A stretch of DNA of 64,000 bases, from contig NZ_CP146986.1 in NCBI RefSeq assembly GCF_037126175.1, positions 310,001 through 374,000 on the forward strand, given 5' to 3'. This document shows positions 33,050 through 41,701 of the stretch, in pieces; position 1 is the stretch's first letter, and every line of letters begins with the position of its first letter. Made by a program: the position numbers and the translations under genes. The notes under the pieces are model-generated. The model had not been told where the DNA came from. It ran no database searches and was given only the letters and a program-made list of their open reading frames with translations. The stretch is from Pseudomonas sp. RSB 5.4. GTDB taxonomy: Bacteria > Pseudomonadota > Gammaproteobacteria > Pseudomonadales > Pseudomonadaceae.

Positions 33050-33778
33050 CTACCGGGCAAACCGCTCCGCCCAGCCAATAATCTGCTTCGGCCGTGGTGT
33101 CGCGTAAGTCCGTACCTTGGACGTCGACAACCTCAGCCGCACCAGCGATTCAGCAATGGTCACCGCTGCCGTCACGCCATCCACCACCGGCACCCCGGTG
33201 CGGCGACGAATCTGTTCATCCAGCCCGGCCATGCCGCCGCAGCCCAGACAAATCACTTCAGCCTTGTCCTGGGTCACCGCCAGTTCCGCCTGCTGCACGA
33301 TGGCTTCCAGTGCGCGCTGCGGTTCATGTTCCAGCTCCAGCACCGCCAGGCCACTGGCTCGCACCGACGCGCAGCGATCCCACAGGCCCGACAACTTCAG
33401 CCGATCCTCGATCAGCGGCACGGTGCGATCCAGTGTGGTCACCACCGAATAGGCGTGGCCGAGAAACATCGCGGTGCTGGCGGCGGCGTCGGTGATGTCC
33501 ACCACCGGCACGTTGAGTAGCTCCTGCAAACCTTCGCGGCCGTGCTCGCCGTAACCGGCCTGAATCACCGCGTCGAACGGCTGATCGTAGGACATCACCC
33601 GATCCATCACGGCGATAGCCGCCAGGTAACTTTCGAAATTGCCTTCCACCGAATCGGCGCCGAAGAACGGCGTCAGGCCGACGATTTCCGTACCCGGGGC
33701 AGCGACCGCTTGCGCCGAGCGGGCGATGGCCTGGGTGATGGATTCGGTGGTGTTGACGTTGACCACAAGAATACGCAT
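33050..33778 (-). CDS. Asp/Glu/hydantoin racemase family protein lacking one catalytic Cys
   Basis: The 242-residue protein starts MRILVVNVNTTESIT, as in the hydantoin/allantoin racemase branch. This fold uses two Cys as opposite acid/base residues. The second is present (C177 or C180 in ICLGCGGM). At the place of the first, normally in a CFGDPG-type loop, the sequence reads AGYGEHGREG, so G75 replaces the Cys. The protein may be a one-base enzyme (for example a lyase or decarboxylase-like member) rather than a racemase. It follows an NCS1 permease on the same strand, 53 bases downstream, which suggests a shared nucleobase or hydantoin-like substrate. Confidence 0.85.
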   Translation of the reverse strand: MRILVVNVNTTESITQAIARSAQAVAAPGTEIVGLTPFFGADSVEGNFESYLAAIAVMDRVMSYDQPFDAVIQAGYGEHGREGLQELLNVPVVDITDAAASTAMFLGHAYSVVTTLDRTVPLIEDRLKLSGLWDRCASVRASGLAVLELEHEPQRALEAIVQQAELAVTQDKAEVICLGCGGMAGLDEQIRRRTGVPVVDGVTAAVTIAESLVRLRLSTSKVRTYATPRPKQIIGWAERFAR

Positions 33779-33831
33779 GGGAAGTCCTTATTGCGGGCAG
33801 TTCAGCGGCCCAAATCCGGGCCGCAAGGAAG

Positions 33832-35370
33832 TTAATGGCTGACGTTGTCGACGGCGATCGATTCGCCGTTGACGTCGGCGTAGTGCGGTTGGCGTTTGGC
33901 GATGATCAGGTAGAGCATCGCGGCAATGCCGGCGCCCACCAGCCAGGAGAACGGCGAGATGCTGTGGAAGCCCGGCACCAGCGCCAGGACGATGGCGATC
34001 AACGCTGCCGGAATGAACGCCGCCACGGCACGGAAATTCACTCCACGGCTGTAGTAATAAGCGCCGTTGGGATCTTCGCTGTACAACTGCGGGACGTTGA
34101 TCCGGCCTTTGCGGATCAACCAGTAGTCGACCATGATCACTCCGTACAACGGGCCGAGCAGGGCGCCGAGGCCGGAGAGGAAATACACGATCACCAGCGG
34201 GCTGTTATAGAGGTTCCACGGCAGGATCAGCACGGCGATGGTCGCGCTGATCAGCCCGGCGCGGCGGAAGGTCAGGTACTTCGGCGCCAGGTTGCTGAGG
34301 ACGAACGCCGGGGCGACGAAGTTGGCCATGATGTTCACCGCCACGGTGACGATCAGGAACGCCAGGCAACCCAGTACCAGGAAAAACGTGCTGGGGATCG
34401 AAGCGATGATTTCGGTCGGGCTTTCGATGATTCGCCCATTGATCTGAAATTGCGCACCGCAGAGCAGGACGGTGATGGTGGCGAACACCAGAATGTTCAC
34501 CGGCAGGCCCCAGAAGTTGCCGATCTTGATGGTCTTGCGGCACGGCGAGGAGCGGGCGAAGTCGCAGAAATTGAGGATCAGCGTGCCGTAGATCGCCAGC
34601 CACAAGGCGCCGCCGGCAAAGATGTTGCGCCACATCTCGCCACCGCTCAGCGGTTCGCGGATCGACCAGGCAATCGTGGCGTTGGCCTGGGTGTACATCC
34701 ACGCGGCGAGGGCGGCGACGGTCAGCAGAATCACCGGGCCGGCAAAAGCCTCGTAACGGCGAACCATTTCCATGCCGTAGGCGAGAATCGCCAGCTGCAC
34801 GAACCAGATCGCCACGAAACACACCCAGCCCAGCGACGACAGGCCGAGGATCGAGTTGTGGTCGTAATCGGCGAAACCGGGGTGAATCGCCGTCAGCAGC
34901 ACACGAAACACCACCGACGCCAGATACGTCTGAATCCCGAACCAGGCGATGGCGATCACCGCACGGATCAATGCCGGAATCTGCGCGCCGTGGATGCCGA
35001 AACTGATCCGGCTGATCACCGGAAACGGCACCCCGGTTTTCTGCCCCATGTAGCCGGACAGGTTCATGAAGAAGTACACCAGCGCCGCGCCGATCCCCAG
35101 CGACAGCAGAATCTGCCAGCCCCCCAGGCCCAGCGCGTACAGACCGATGGCGAACGAGTAGTTGGCGATGTTGTGCACATCGTTGGTCCACAGGGCAAAA
35201 ATGCTGTACTTGCCCCAGCGCCGACCTTCGGCCTTGGTCGGAGCCAGATCGCGGTTGTGCAGACGGGGGCTCAGTTGTAACGGTTCAGTCAGACCATCGT
35301 GGGGCAATGGCTGGTCGAGGGCAGAGGCGGGCAGATTCAGCGCGATGTTGTTGGAGAGACTTGTACGCAT
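33832..35370 (-). CDS. NCS1-family nucleobase/hydantoin:cation symporter
   Basis: AGGAG nine bases before the ATG at 35370 fixes the start (MRTSLSNNIALNLPAS), giving 512 residues. There are twelve hydrophobic helices. The family segments TNDVHNIANYSFAIGLYALG and GIQTYLASV, plus GYMGQKTGVPFPVISRISFG, are those of cation-coupled carriers for allantoin, hydantoins, uracil or cytosine. It sits in the inner membrane. It forms a likely two-gene operon with the racemase-like protein. No hydantoinase or ureidoglycolate gene is next to it. A 16-bp palindrome upstream is a candidate operator. Confidence 0.9.
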   Translation of the reverse strand: MRTSLSNNIALNLPASALDQPLPHDGLTEPLQLSPRLHNRDLAPTKAEGRRWGKYSIFALWTNDVHNIANYSFAIGLYALGLGGWQILLSLGIGAALVYFFMNLSGYMGQKTGVPFPVISRISFGIHGAQIPALIRAVIAIAWFGIQTYLASVVFRVLLTAIHPGFADYDHNSILGLSSLGWVCFVAIWFVQLAILAYGMEMVRRYEAFAGPVILLTVAALAAWMYTQANATIAWSIREPLSGGEMWRNIFAGGALWLAIYGTLILNFCDFARSSPCRKTIKIGNFWGLPVNILVFATITVLLCGAQFQINGRIIESPTEIIASIPSTFFLVLGCLAFLIVTVAVNIMANFVAPAFVLSNLAPKYLTFRRAGLISATIAVLILPWNLYNSPLVIVYFLSGLGALLGPLYGVIMVDYWLIRKGRINVPQLYSEDPNGAYYYSRGVNFRAVAAFIPAALIAIVLALVPGFHSISPFSWLVGAGIAAMLYLIIAKRQPHYADVNGESIAVDNVSH

Positions 35371-35537
35371 TCCGGCAGGCTCCTGATGGGCGGGGCCGCG
35401 ATGACTGTGCATGAGCGCTCAGGCTCGACAAATCTTCGTCGCGGCCAGCAGACATCACTGGTTACGGGGCATCTGCAGCCTGTACGGGATAGGGCGCTTC
35501 AGGCTTGCGGATCGAAAGTGTGGATTGATGTTTTGCA

Positions 35538-35553
35538 GTTTTGTATACAAAAC
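35538..35553. promoter_or_regulatory. 16-bp perfect palindrome, candidate GntR-type operator
   Basis: GTTTTGTATACAAAAC is fully self-complementary. The core TTGTATACAA is the form bound by many FadR-subfamily GntR regulators. It lies about 170 bases upstream of the NCS1 permease start. No GntR gene is adjacent, so the regulator would act from elsewhere. Confidence 0.5.
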
Positions 35554-35837
35554 ATGTATGCACTAAAGCCAGATCTGTGCCAGTTAGCGGTCTATGGAGC
35601 GCCGTGCTCATTTCGAAAAGTTATCGATGAATGCTAAGTGCTTGAAAGTAAGCGGTTATAAATTGACCAATTGAACAGCTATTTATTTTTTACGGGGGAT
35701 TTTGCGGAGGAGGTAAAGCAGAGGGGCGTTCAGCAGGGATGTAACTTTTCAGGGCGCGAAAACAAAAAGTGCACACATAAATGGCACCGATGGTGACATT
35801 CGTGTGTACACATTTTTTCATGGCACCACAAAGCAAA

Positions 35838-35927
35838 TGTGGGAGCGGGCTTGCTCGCGAAGGCGTTTTACCAGTCAACAAATCCGGTGGCTGACAGACC
35901 GCTTTCGCGAGCAAGCCCGCTCCCACA
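35838..35927. repeat. REP-type inverted repeat, GTGGGAGCGGGC family
   Basis: TGTGGGAGCGGGCTTGCTCG pairs with CGAGCAAGCCCGCTCCCACA. It lies 24 bases downstream of the cysH stop. Confidence 0.85.
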
Positions 35928-35951
35928 GGGGGGCATCATTGGGGCGGAGAT

Positions 35952-36686
35952 TTACGCCTTGCTGATGATATTCCCCGCATGCAGCCCGCATTCTTTCTGC
36001 GTCGCCTCTTCCCACCACCAGCGGCCTTCGCGCTCATGCTGGTTTGGCAGGACCGGACGAGTGCACGGTTCGCAACCGATGCTGATGAAGCCGCGTTCAT
36101 GCAGGCTGTTGTACGGGAGCTCAAGCATGCGGATGTAGCCCCAAATCTCTCCGCTGGTCATCTGTGCCAGCGGGTTGAACTTGTACAGGGTGCGCTCGGC
36201 AGTGGAGAACGCGGTGTCGATTTCCATCACCGCCACCGCGCTGCGGGTGCCCGGGCTCTGGTCGCGGCGCTGGCCGGTGGCCCAGGCTTTGACGCCGGAC
36301 AGTTTGCGCCGCAGCGGTTCGATCTTGCGGATGCCGCAGCATTCGCCATGGCCATCTTTATAGAAACTGAACAGGCCTTTTTCCTTCACGAACGGTTCCA
36401 GCTTTGTGTAGTCCGGCGACACCAGTTCGATATCGATCTTGTAGTGCTCACGCACCTGATCGATGAAACGGTAGGTCTCCGGGTGCAGGCGGCCGGTGTC
36501 GAGGCTGAACACCTTGACGTTCTTGTTCAGCTTCCAGGCCATGTCCACCAGCACCACATCCTCGGCGCCACTGAAAGATATCCACAACTCGTCACCGAAC
36601 TCGGCGAAGGCGAGTTTCAGGATGTCCTGGGCGGATTTGTTGGCATAGGTCGTGGCGAGTTCCACGACATCGAACGTTGGGCTCAT
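35952..36686 (-). CDS. cysH: Adenylyl-sulfate / phosphoadenylyl-sulfate reductase
   Basis: The 244-residue enzyme has the four cluster ligands C116-C117 (ECCGIRK) and C205/C208 (GCEPC), which bind a 4Fe-4S cluster. It also has the C-terminal catalytic Cys in ECGLH near C233. The cluster ligands mark it as the assimilatory APS-type reductase of Pseudomonas rather than the cluster-free PAPS enzyme. It reduces APS to sulfite with thioredoxin, in cysteine synthesis. [10 protein letters not shown] is the nucleotide loop. It is divergent from thrH. Confidence 0.95.
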   Translation of the reverse strand: MSPTFDVVELATTYANKSAQDILKLAFAEFGDELWISFSGAEDVVLVDMAWKLNKNVKVFSLDTGRLHPETYRFIDQVREHYKIDIELVSPDYTKLEPFVKEKGLFSFYKDGHGECCGIRKIEPLRRKLSGVKAWATGQRRDQSPGTRSAVAVMEIDTAFSTAERTLYKFNPLAQMTSGEIWGYIRMLELPYNSLHERGFISIGCEPCTRPVLPNQHEREGRWWWEEATQKECGLHAGNIISKA

Positions 36687-36849
36687 CAGGGCGGCTTCCT
36701 ACAGGTCGGTGGCGCTGGGCGCTCTATATGGCGGCGATGTTAACAAAAAGCGGCGGGGTAGAGTGTGCCTGCTGCGTTGCGTGGTCGCGGGGGAGTCGCT
36801 AGAGTTCGGGCTCGCTCGACTCAATAATCACTACAAACGGGAGTGTCTT

Positions 36850-37467
36850 GTGGAAATTGCTTGCCTGGATCTTGAAGGGGTACTGGTACCGGAAATCTGG
36901 ATCGCCTTTGCCGAAAAAACCGGAATCGAATCCCTCAAGGCCACCACCCGGGACATTCCCGATTACGACGTGTTGATGAAGCAGCGTCTGCGCATCCTCG
37001 ACGAGCATGGCCTGAAGCTCTCGGACATTCAGGAAGTGATCGCCACCCTCAAGCCGCTGGACGGCGCGGTGGAATTCGTTGACTGGCTGCGCGAGCGCTT
37101 CCAGGTGGTGATTCTCTCGGACACTTTCTACGAATTTTCCCAGCCGCTGATGCGTCAGCTGGGCTTCCCGACCTTGCTTTGCCATCGCCTGATCACTGAT
37201 GACAGCGGCCGGGTCACCAGCTATCAATTGCGTCAGAAAGATCCCAAGCGTCAGTCGGTGCTGGCGTTCAAGAGCCTGTATTACCGAGTGATTGCGGCGG
37301 GCGATTCGTATAACGATACGAGCATGCTGGGCGAGGCGGATGCGGGGATTCTGTTCCATGCGCCGGACAACGTGATTCGCGAGTTCCCGCAGTTTCCCGC
37401 CGTACACACCTTTACCGAGTTAAAGCAGGAGTTCCTCAAGGCCTCGAACCGCAACCTGTCCCTGTAA
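36850..37467 (+). CDS. thrH: Bifunctional phosphoserine phosphatase / homoserine phosphotransferase
   Basis: The GTG at 36850, preceded by GGGAG, gives 205 residues, the exact length I recall for P. aeruginosa ThrH. The HAD motif I DLEG with D7 and E9 starts the protein, the Glu being diagnostic of this family. LSDTFYEF is motif II and AGDSYNDTSML motif IV. ThrH dephosphorylates phosphoserine and can transfer the phosphate to homoserine, linking serine and threonine synthesis. Confidence 0.93.
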   Translation: MEIACLDLEGVLVPEIWIAFAEKTGIESLKATTRDIPDYDVLMKQRLRILDEHGLKLSDIQEVIATLKPLDGAVEFVDWLRERFQVVILSDTFYEFSQPLMRQLGFPTLLCHRLITDDSGRVTSYQLRQKDPKRQSVLAFKSLYYRVIAAGDSYNDTSMLGEADAGILFHAPDNVIREFPQFPAVHTFTELKQEFLKASNRNLSL

Positions 37468-37477
37468 ACCCCATCAC

Positions 37478-37561
37478 TGTAGGAGCTGCCGAAGGCTGCG
37501 ATCTTTTGATCCTGTTTTTTTAGATCAAGATCAAAAGATCGCAGCCTGCGGCAGCTCCTAC
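37478..37561. repeat. Inverted repeat, TGTAGGAGCTGCCG / GCTGCGATCTTTTG family
   Basis: TGTAGGAGCTGCCG with GGCTGCGATCTTTTGATC on one side and its complement on the other make an element different from the GTGGGAGC family. Other copies lie at 44148-44232 and 49594-49678. Confidence 0.85.
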
Positions 37562-37575
37562 GGGGGTTGTGTCAT

Positions 37576-38919
37576 TCAGAGGTTTTGCAGGGTGTCGAGC
37601 AGAACTTTGACCTTGGTAATCGACTCCTGATACTCCGCCTGCCAGTCCGAATCGGCGACAATCCCTCCGCCACCCCAGCAGCACACCTGCCCATCCTTGA
37701 CCAACAGACTGCGAATCGCGATGGAGCTGTCCATCTCGCCGCGCACGTCCAGATAAAGTAACGAGCCGCAATACAACCCGCGCCGGGTCGGTTCCAGTTC
37801 ATCGATGATCTGCATCGCGCGAATCTTCGGTGCGCCAGTGATCGAGCCACCGGGGAAGCTGCCGGCGATCAGGTCCAGTGCGTCGCGATCCTCGGCCAGT
37901 TCACCGGTCACGCTGCTGACCAAGTGATGCACATTCGGATAGCTTTCCAGACTGAACAGCTCCGGCACCCGCACCGAGCCGATGCGGCAGGTGCGGCCGA
38001 GGTCGTTGCGCAGCAGATCGACGATCATCAGGTTTTCCGCGCGATCCTTGGGGCTGGCCAGCAGTTCGGCGGCGTTGGCCGCGTCTTCGGCGGGCGTCAG
38101 GCCACGCGGGCGGGTGCCCTTGATCGGGCGGGTTTCCACTTGTCGTTGGCTGACTTTGACGAAACGCTCCGGCGACAAACTCAACACCGCGTCGCCGTCT
38201 GGCAGGCTCTGGAAGCCGGAAAACGGCGTCGGGCAGGCCTCGCGCAACGCGCAATAGGCCAGCCACGGGTCGCCTTGACACGGCGCACGGAAACGCTGGG
38301 CGAAGTTGACCTGATAGCAGTCGCCGGCCTGAATGTAGTGATGAATGCGTTCCAGCGCCTGGCGATAGTCATCGGCCGACAGGTCGGCGGTCATCGGCGT
38401 GTTCAGCTTGAACGGCGTCAGCGTCGCTGAGGTCGGCTGGCTGAACAGCGCGATCAGCCGTTGCCGTTCGCTGGCGGCCAGTGACGGGTGAAACACCAGT
38501 TGGCTGGTGGCGGTCTGGTGATCGCTGATCAGCGCCCAGTCGTACAGACCGAACCGCGCGTCGGGCAATTGCAGATCATCCCGAGCCTGGCTCGGCAGGT
38601 GTTCCAGATGCCGACCGAAGTCGTAGCTCAGATAGCCGATCAGGCCGCCGGCGAACGGCAGTTGATATTCCGCAGGCAATTGCGCTTCGCCCAGACGGCT
38701 CAGATTATCCCGCAGGCGTTGCAGGAACAGGCTGCCGCTTTCGTCGGGCAACACCGCCAGTTGTTCCAGCGGCCAAGCGCTGAGCAGGTCATAACGGCCA
38801 CGGTCGGCGCTCGGCCGGCCGCTGTCGAGCAGCACGGCGCCGGGCGCATGGCGGATAGCCGCGAAGTAGTCGGCGGGGTTGGCGCGGTAGGGCAGCGGGT
38901 GTACGGAACAGGTCAACAT
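37576..38919 (-). CDS. pabB: Aminodeoxychorismate synthase component I
   Basis: The ATG at 38919 gives 447 residues (MLTCSVHPLPYRANPADYF). The C-terminal chorismate-binding domain has KGTRPRG, DLLRNDLGR and PGGSITGAPKIRAMQ. The first of these has the Lys that distinguishes PabB/TrpE from isochorismate synthases. ADC synthase converts chorismate to 4-amino-4-deoxychorismate with ammonia from PabA, for folate. No pabA is adjacent. The N-terminal half keeps the domain that, in TrpE, binds tryptophan. Confidence 0.93.
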   Translation of the reverse strand: MLTCSVHPLPYRANPADYFAAIRHAPGAVLLDSGRPSADRGRYDLLSAWPLEQLAVLPDESGSLFLQRLRDNLSRLGEAQLPAEYQLPFAGGLIGYLSYDFGRHLEHLPSQARDDLQLPDARFGLYDWALISDHQTATSQLVFHPSLAASERQRLIALFSQPTSATLTPFKLNTPMTADLSADDYRQALERIHHYIQAGDCYQVNFAQRFRAPCQGDPWLAYCALREACPTPFSGFQSLPDGDAVLSLSPERFVKVSQRQVETRPIKGTRPRGLTPAEDAANAAELLASPKDRAENLMIVDLLRNDLGRTCRIGSVRVPELFSLESYPNVHHLVSSVTGELAEDRDALDLIAGSFPGGSITGAPKIRAMQIIDELEPTRRGLYCGSLLYLDVRGEMDSSIAIRSLLVKDGQVCCWGGGGIVADSDWQAEYQESITKVKVLLDTLQNL

Positions 38920-38994
38920 GGGCGGGGCAGATCGGCCATCGAGGCGGGGTGGGGATTGTAGTCCTCTCGGCTGCCAGATCAAAATCAAAAGCTA

Positions 38995-39156
38995 CCCCCT
39001 CACCCCAGCCCTCTCCCCCAAGGGGGCGAGGGGGAAAGGGGGCGGATCTTCATGCTTTTCAAGTTCTGAGTTCGACTCGAACTTGCAGGTCGATGTACTT
39101 CGAGCATCCAACACGGTCAGTCCCCTCTCCCTCCGGGAGAGGGCTAGGGTGAGGGG
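38995..39156. repeat. Inverted repeat, CCCCCTCACCCCAGCCCTCT family
   Basis: CCCCTCACCCCAGCCCTCTC and GAGAGGGCTAGGGTGAGGGG pair around a loop with an inner CCCCCAAGGGGG stem. It is a third repeat family, common in Pseudomonas, lying between pabB and the glutamate-ligase-like gene. Confidence 0.8.
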
Positions 39157-39174
39157 CTCTTCAGCTTTTCAGCT

Positions 39175-40161
39175 TCAGCCCTCGACCGCCGGAATATGCC
39201 CAAACATTTCCTGAGTAAACGCCACTCGCTCTTCAACCGACTCGGTCACCCCTTGCGCCTTCAGCGCCTCCAGATGCGCCTCGACCGCGTGCGTACGCTG
39301 GGTCAGCCCGCAATCGTTGGCAATCTGGATATTCAGCCCCGGTCGTGCATTCAGCTCGAGAATCAGCGGGCCTTTTTCCTGGTCCAGTACCATGTCCACG
39401 CCGATGTAACCCAGCCCGCACAGCTCATAACAGCCGGCGGCGAGTTTCATGAAACCGTCCCAGTAGGGCAGTTGCACGCCGTCCACCGCGTTGGTGGTGT
39501 CGGGATGTTTGTTGATGATGTTGTTCAGCCAGGTACCGCGCAGGGTCAGGCCGGTGGCCAGATCGACACCGACACCGATGGCGCCCTGGTGCAGGTTGGC
39601 CTTGCCGCCGGACTGGCGGGTCGGCAGGCGCAGCATGGCCATCACCGGGTAGCCCATCAGCACGATGATGCGGATGTCCGGCACGCCTTCGTAGCTGATG
39701 CTCTTGAAGATCTGGTCCGGGGTCACCCGGTATTCGATCAGTGCGCGGTCGCGGTGACCGCCCAGCGAATACAGGCCGGTGAGGATGCTCGAGATGTGGT
39801 GCTCAAGTTCTTCGTGGGCGAGGATCTTGCCCGAGACCGTGCGATAGCGGCCCTCGAAGCGGTCGGCGATGACGATGATGCCGTCACCGCCGGCGCCCTG
39901 GGCCGGCTTGATCACGAAGTCGTTGTGGCTGCCGATGATCGCGTCGAGCTTGTCGATTTCCTTTTCCGTGGAGATCACACCGTACAGCTCCGGCACGTGA
40001 ATGCCGGCAGCGATGGCGCGCTCCTTGGTGATGATCTTGTCATCGACGATCGGGTACAGACTGCGCTTGTTGTACTTGAGCACGTAGTCGGCGTTACGCC
40101 GATTGATGCCCATGATGCCTCGGGCTTCCAGCGCCTTCCAGGTCTTCCAGAAACCGAACAT
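39175..40161 (-). CDS. ATP-grasp alpha-L-glutamate ligase-like protein
   Basis: The 328-residue protein belongs to the RimK-related ATP-grasp branch. NRRNADYVLKYNKRSLYPIV begins the pre-ATP-grasp segment. VIKPAQGAGGDGIIVI is the P-loop-like ATP site. ELNARPGLNIQIAN holds the metal-binding Glu and Asn. RimK adds glutamates to ribosomal protein S6; this branch's acceptor is unknown. Its start overlaps the stop of the membrane transglutaminase-like gene by one base, so the two are co-translated, and a retropepsin-like protease leads the operon. Confidence 0.9.
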   Translation of the reverse strand: MFGFWKTWKALEARGIMGINRRNADYVLKYNKRSLYPIVDDKIITKERAIAAGIHVPELYGVISTEKEIDKLDAIIGSHNDFVIKPAQGAGGDGIIVIADRFEGRYRTVSGKILAHEELEHHISSILTGLYSLGGHRDRALIEYRVTPDQIFKSISYEGVPDIRIIVLMGYPVMAMLRLPTRQSGGKANLHQGAIGVGVDLATGLTLRGTWLNNIINKHPDTTNAVDGVQLPYWDGFMKLAAGCYELCGLGYIGVDMVLDQEKGPLILELNARPGLNIQIANDCGLTQRTHAVEAHLEALKAQGVTESVEERVAFTQEMFGHIPAVEG

Positions 40162-41696
40162 CAGGCGTCAGCCTTCTTCAGGAAAGCCTTGAAACGCACG
40201 AGTTCGGTCAGGCGATAACCGCGATAGCGACCCATCGCCAGCATGAAACCCACCAGAATCAGCAGGATCGCCGGGAAAGTGAACACGAAGTACACCAGCT
40301 CCGGCACGGTCATGATCAGGTGCGCCAGCGAGGCGGCGAACAGGGTGCCAATCGCCACTTTCATGGCATGGCTGGCGCCGCGTTCTTCCCAGGTGATCGA
40401 CAGGCGTTCGATGGTCATGGTCAGAATCACCATCGGGAACAGCGCCACCGACAGACCGCGCTCCAGACCGAGCTTGTGGCTGAACAGACTGATCGCTGCG
40501 ATCAGCACCACCACGAAGGTCAACACCACCGACAGACGCGGCAGCATTTGCAGCTTCAGGTGTTCCAGGTACGAGCGTAATGACAGGCCCAGCGCGGTGA
40601 TCACGGTAAACAGCAGGATGCCGAAGCCCAATTGCGTTTCGCGGAAGGCCAGGGCGATCAGCACCGGGGTGAACGTGCCGAGGGTCTGCAGGCCGATCAG
40701 GTTACGCAGGATCAGGATCACCAGCACGCCGATCGGGATCATCACCATGATCATGAAAGTCTGCTGGGTCTGCAGCGGCAGGCCATACAGCGAGTATTCG
40801 AGGAAGTTGGCGTCGGTGTTTTCGTCGGTCAGCTTGGCCAGACGAATCGCGTTCATCTCGCTGTTGTTCAGGCTGAAGGTCACGTTGGCTTTCTTCGCGC
40901 CCTCGATGGTGATCAGGTTTTCATCACCGGTCCACCACAGCAGGCGGTCGGTCGGCAGGCCTTGCTCGCCGGTTTCCGGGTTGAAGTACAGCCAGTCGTT
41001 GCCGTTGAAGCTGCGCAGCCACAGTTCCGGGGTTTGCGGTTGATCGGCGACGAGGCGGATGGTGTGGACTTTTTCCACCGGCACATGAGCGATGGACAGC
41101 AGCAGCTCGACGATTTTCGCTTTATGCGCGGTCGACGGGTCGCCGGCCAGCAGCAGTTTGACGTTGTCATCGTTGGCGTTGTTGACGCGTTTGATCGCCT
41201 CGCCAATGAAGGTTTCGACGTCGGCCGAGTGTTGGCGAATCGGCGCGAGCAAGGCTTCGGCGGCGATTTTTTCCGGGCCTTCGATGGCGATGCTGTCGCG
41301 GAAGGTCGGGCCTTTGATCTTGGATTTTTCTGCGGTGTAGCGCTTGGTCAGCACCAGACGGTAATAAAGGGTCTGGTTGCCCTTGGCCCGGCGCGCCGAC
41401 CAGGTGACCTTGCGGTTGCCGTCGACGCGGTTGACCGCCACGCCGTAATTATTGGAGATAAAGCTTTCGTTGAGGCTGACGTAATCGCGGCTCAGCGGTG
41501 GCACGAACATCTGCACCTTCACCGGGTCCTTGGTACTGGCGACGAACTCGACTTTGGCGTCGATGTTCCACAGGTCGTCGGTGGCGTCTTCGGTCACCGG
41601 AATGCCGAGCACGAAAATCTGATAGGCCGTAACCGAAACGCCCAGGAGCACCAGAATGGTGATCAGGATTTTCAGGTGGAAGGTTAGAGAACGCAT
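40161..41696 (-). CDS. Membrane protein with inactive transglutaminase domain
   Basis: The protein has 511 residues. An N-terminal helix (about 8-28) leads to a periplasmic region of about 290 residues with a transglutaminase-like fold. Seven hydrophobic helices follow (about 325-500). No Cys appears in the transglutaminase core, so the family's name as inactive transglutaminase fits. It probably binds rather than cuts a peptide. The seven-helix part may connect the periplasmic sensor to the cytoplasmic ATP-grasp enzyme. The operon order is protease, membrane protein, ligase. Confidence 0.88.
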   Translation of the reverse strand: MRSLTFHLKILITILVLLGVSVTAYQIFVLGIPVTEDATDDLWNIDAKVEFVASTKDPVKVQMFVPPLSRDYVSLNESFISNNYGVAVNRVDGNRKVTWSARRAKGNQTLYYRLVLTKRYTAEKSKIKGPTFRDSIAIEGPEKIAAEALLAPIRQHSADVETFIGEAIKRVNNANDDNVKLLLAGDPSTAHKAKIVELLLSIAHVPVEKVHTIRLVADQPQTPELWLRSFNGNDWLYFNPETGEQGLPTDRLLWWTGDENLITIEGAKKANVTFSLNNSEMNAIRLAKLTDENTDANFLEYSLYGLPLQTQQTFMIMVMIPIGVLVILILRNLIGLQTLGTFTPVLIALAFRETQLGFGILLFTVITALGLSLRSYLEHLKLQMLPRLSVVLTFVVVLIAAISLFSHKLGLERGLSVALFPMVILTMTIERLSITWEERGASHAMKVAIGTLFAASLAHLIMTVPELVYFVFTFPAILLILVGFMLAMGRYRGYRLTELVRFKAFLKKADA

Positions 41697-41701
41697 GGAA
41701 A

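Larger units (their letters stand above)
35371..35951. other. 581-base intergenic region: promoter, palindrome and REP
   Basis: No supported ORF is present. From left to right it holds the NCS1 promoter region, the palindrome GTTTTGTATACAAAAC at 35538-35553, an AT-rich stretch near 35640-35700, a GTGTACAC motif near 35800, and a REP element at 35838-35927 beyond the cysH stop. Confidence 0.6.

Noticed and set aside
33835..35280. A 481-codon plus-strand ORF opposite the NCS1 permease
   Set aside because: It is a shadow of a 12-helix protein with clear family motifs; the ORF itself is low complexity.
38995..39156. Possible CRISPR-like array from C/G-rich repeats
   Set aside because: It is a single inverted repeat, not direct repeats with regular spacers, and there are no cas genes.
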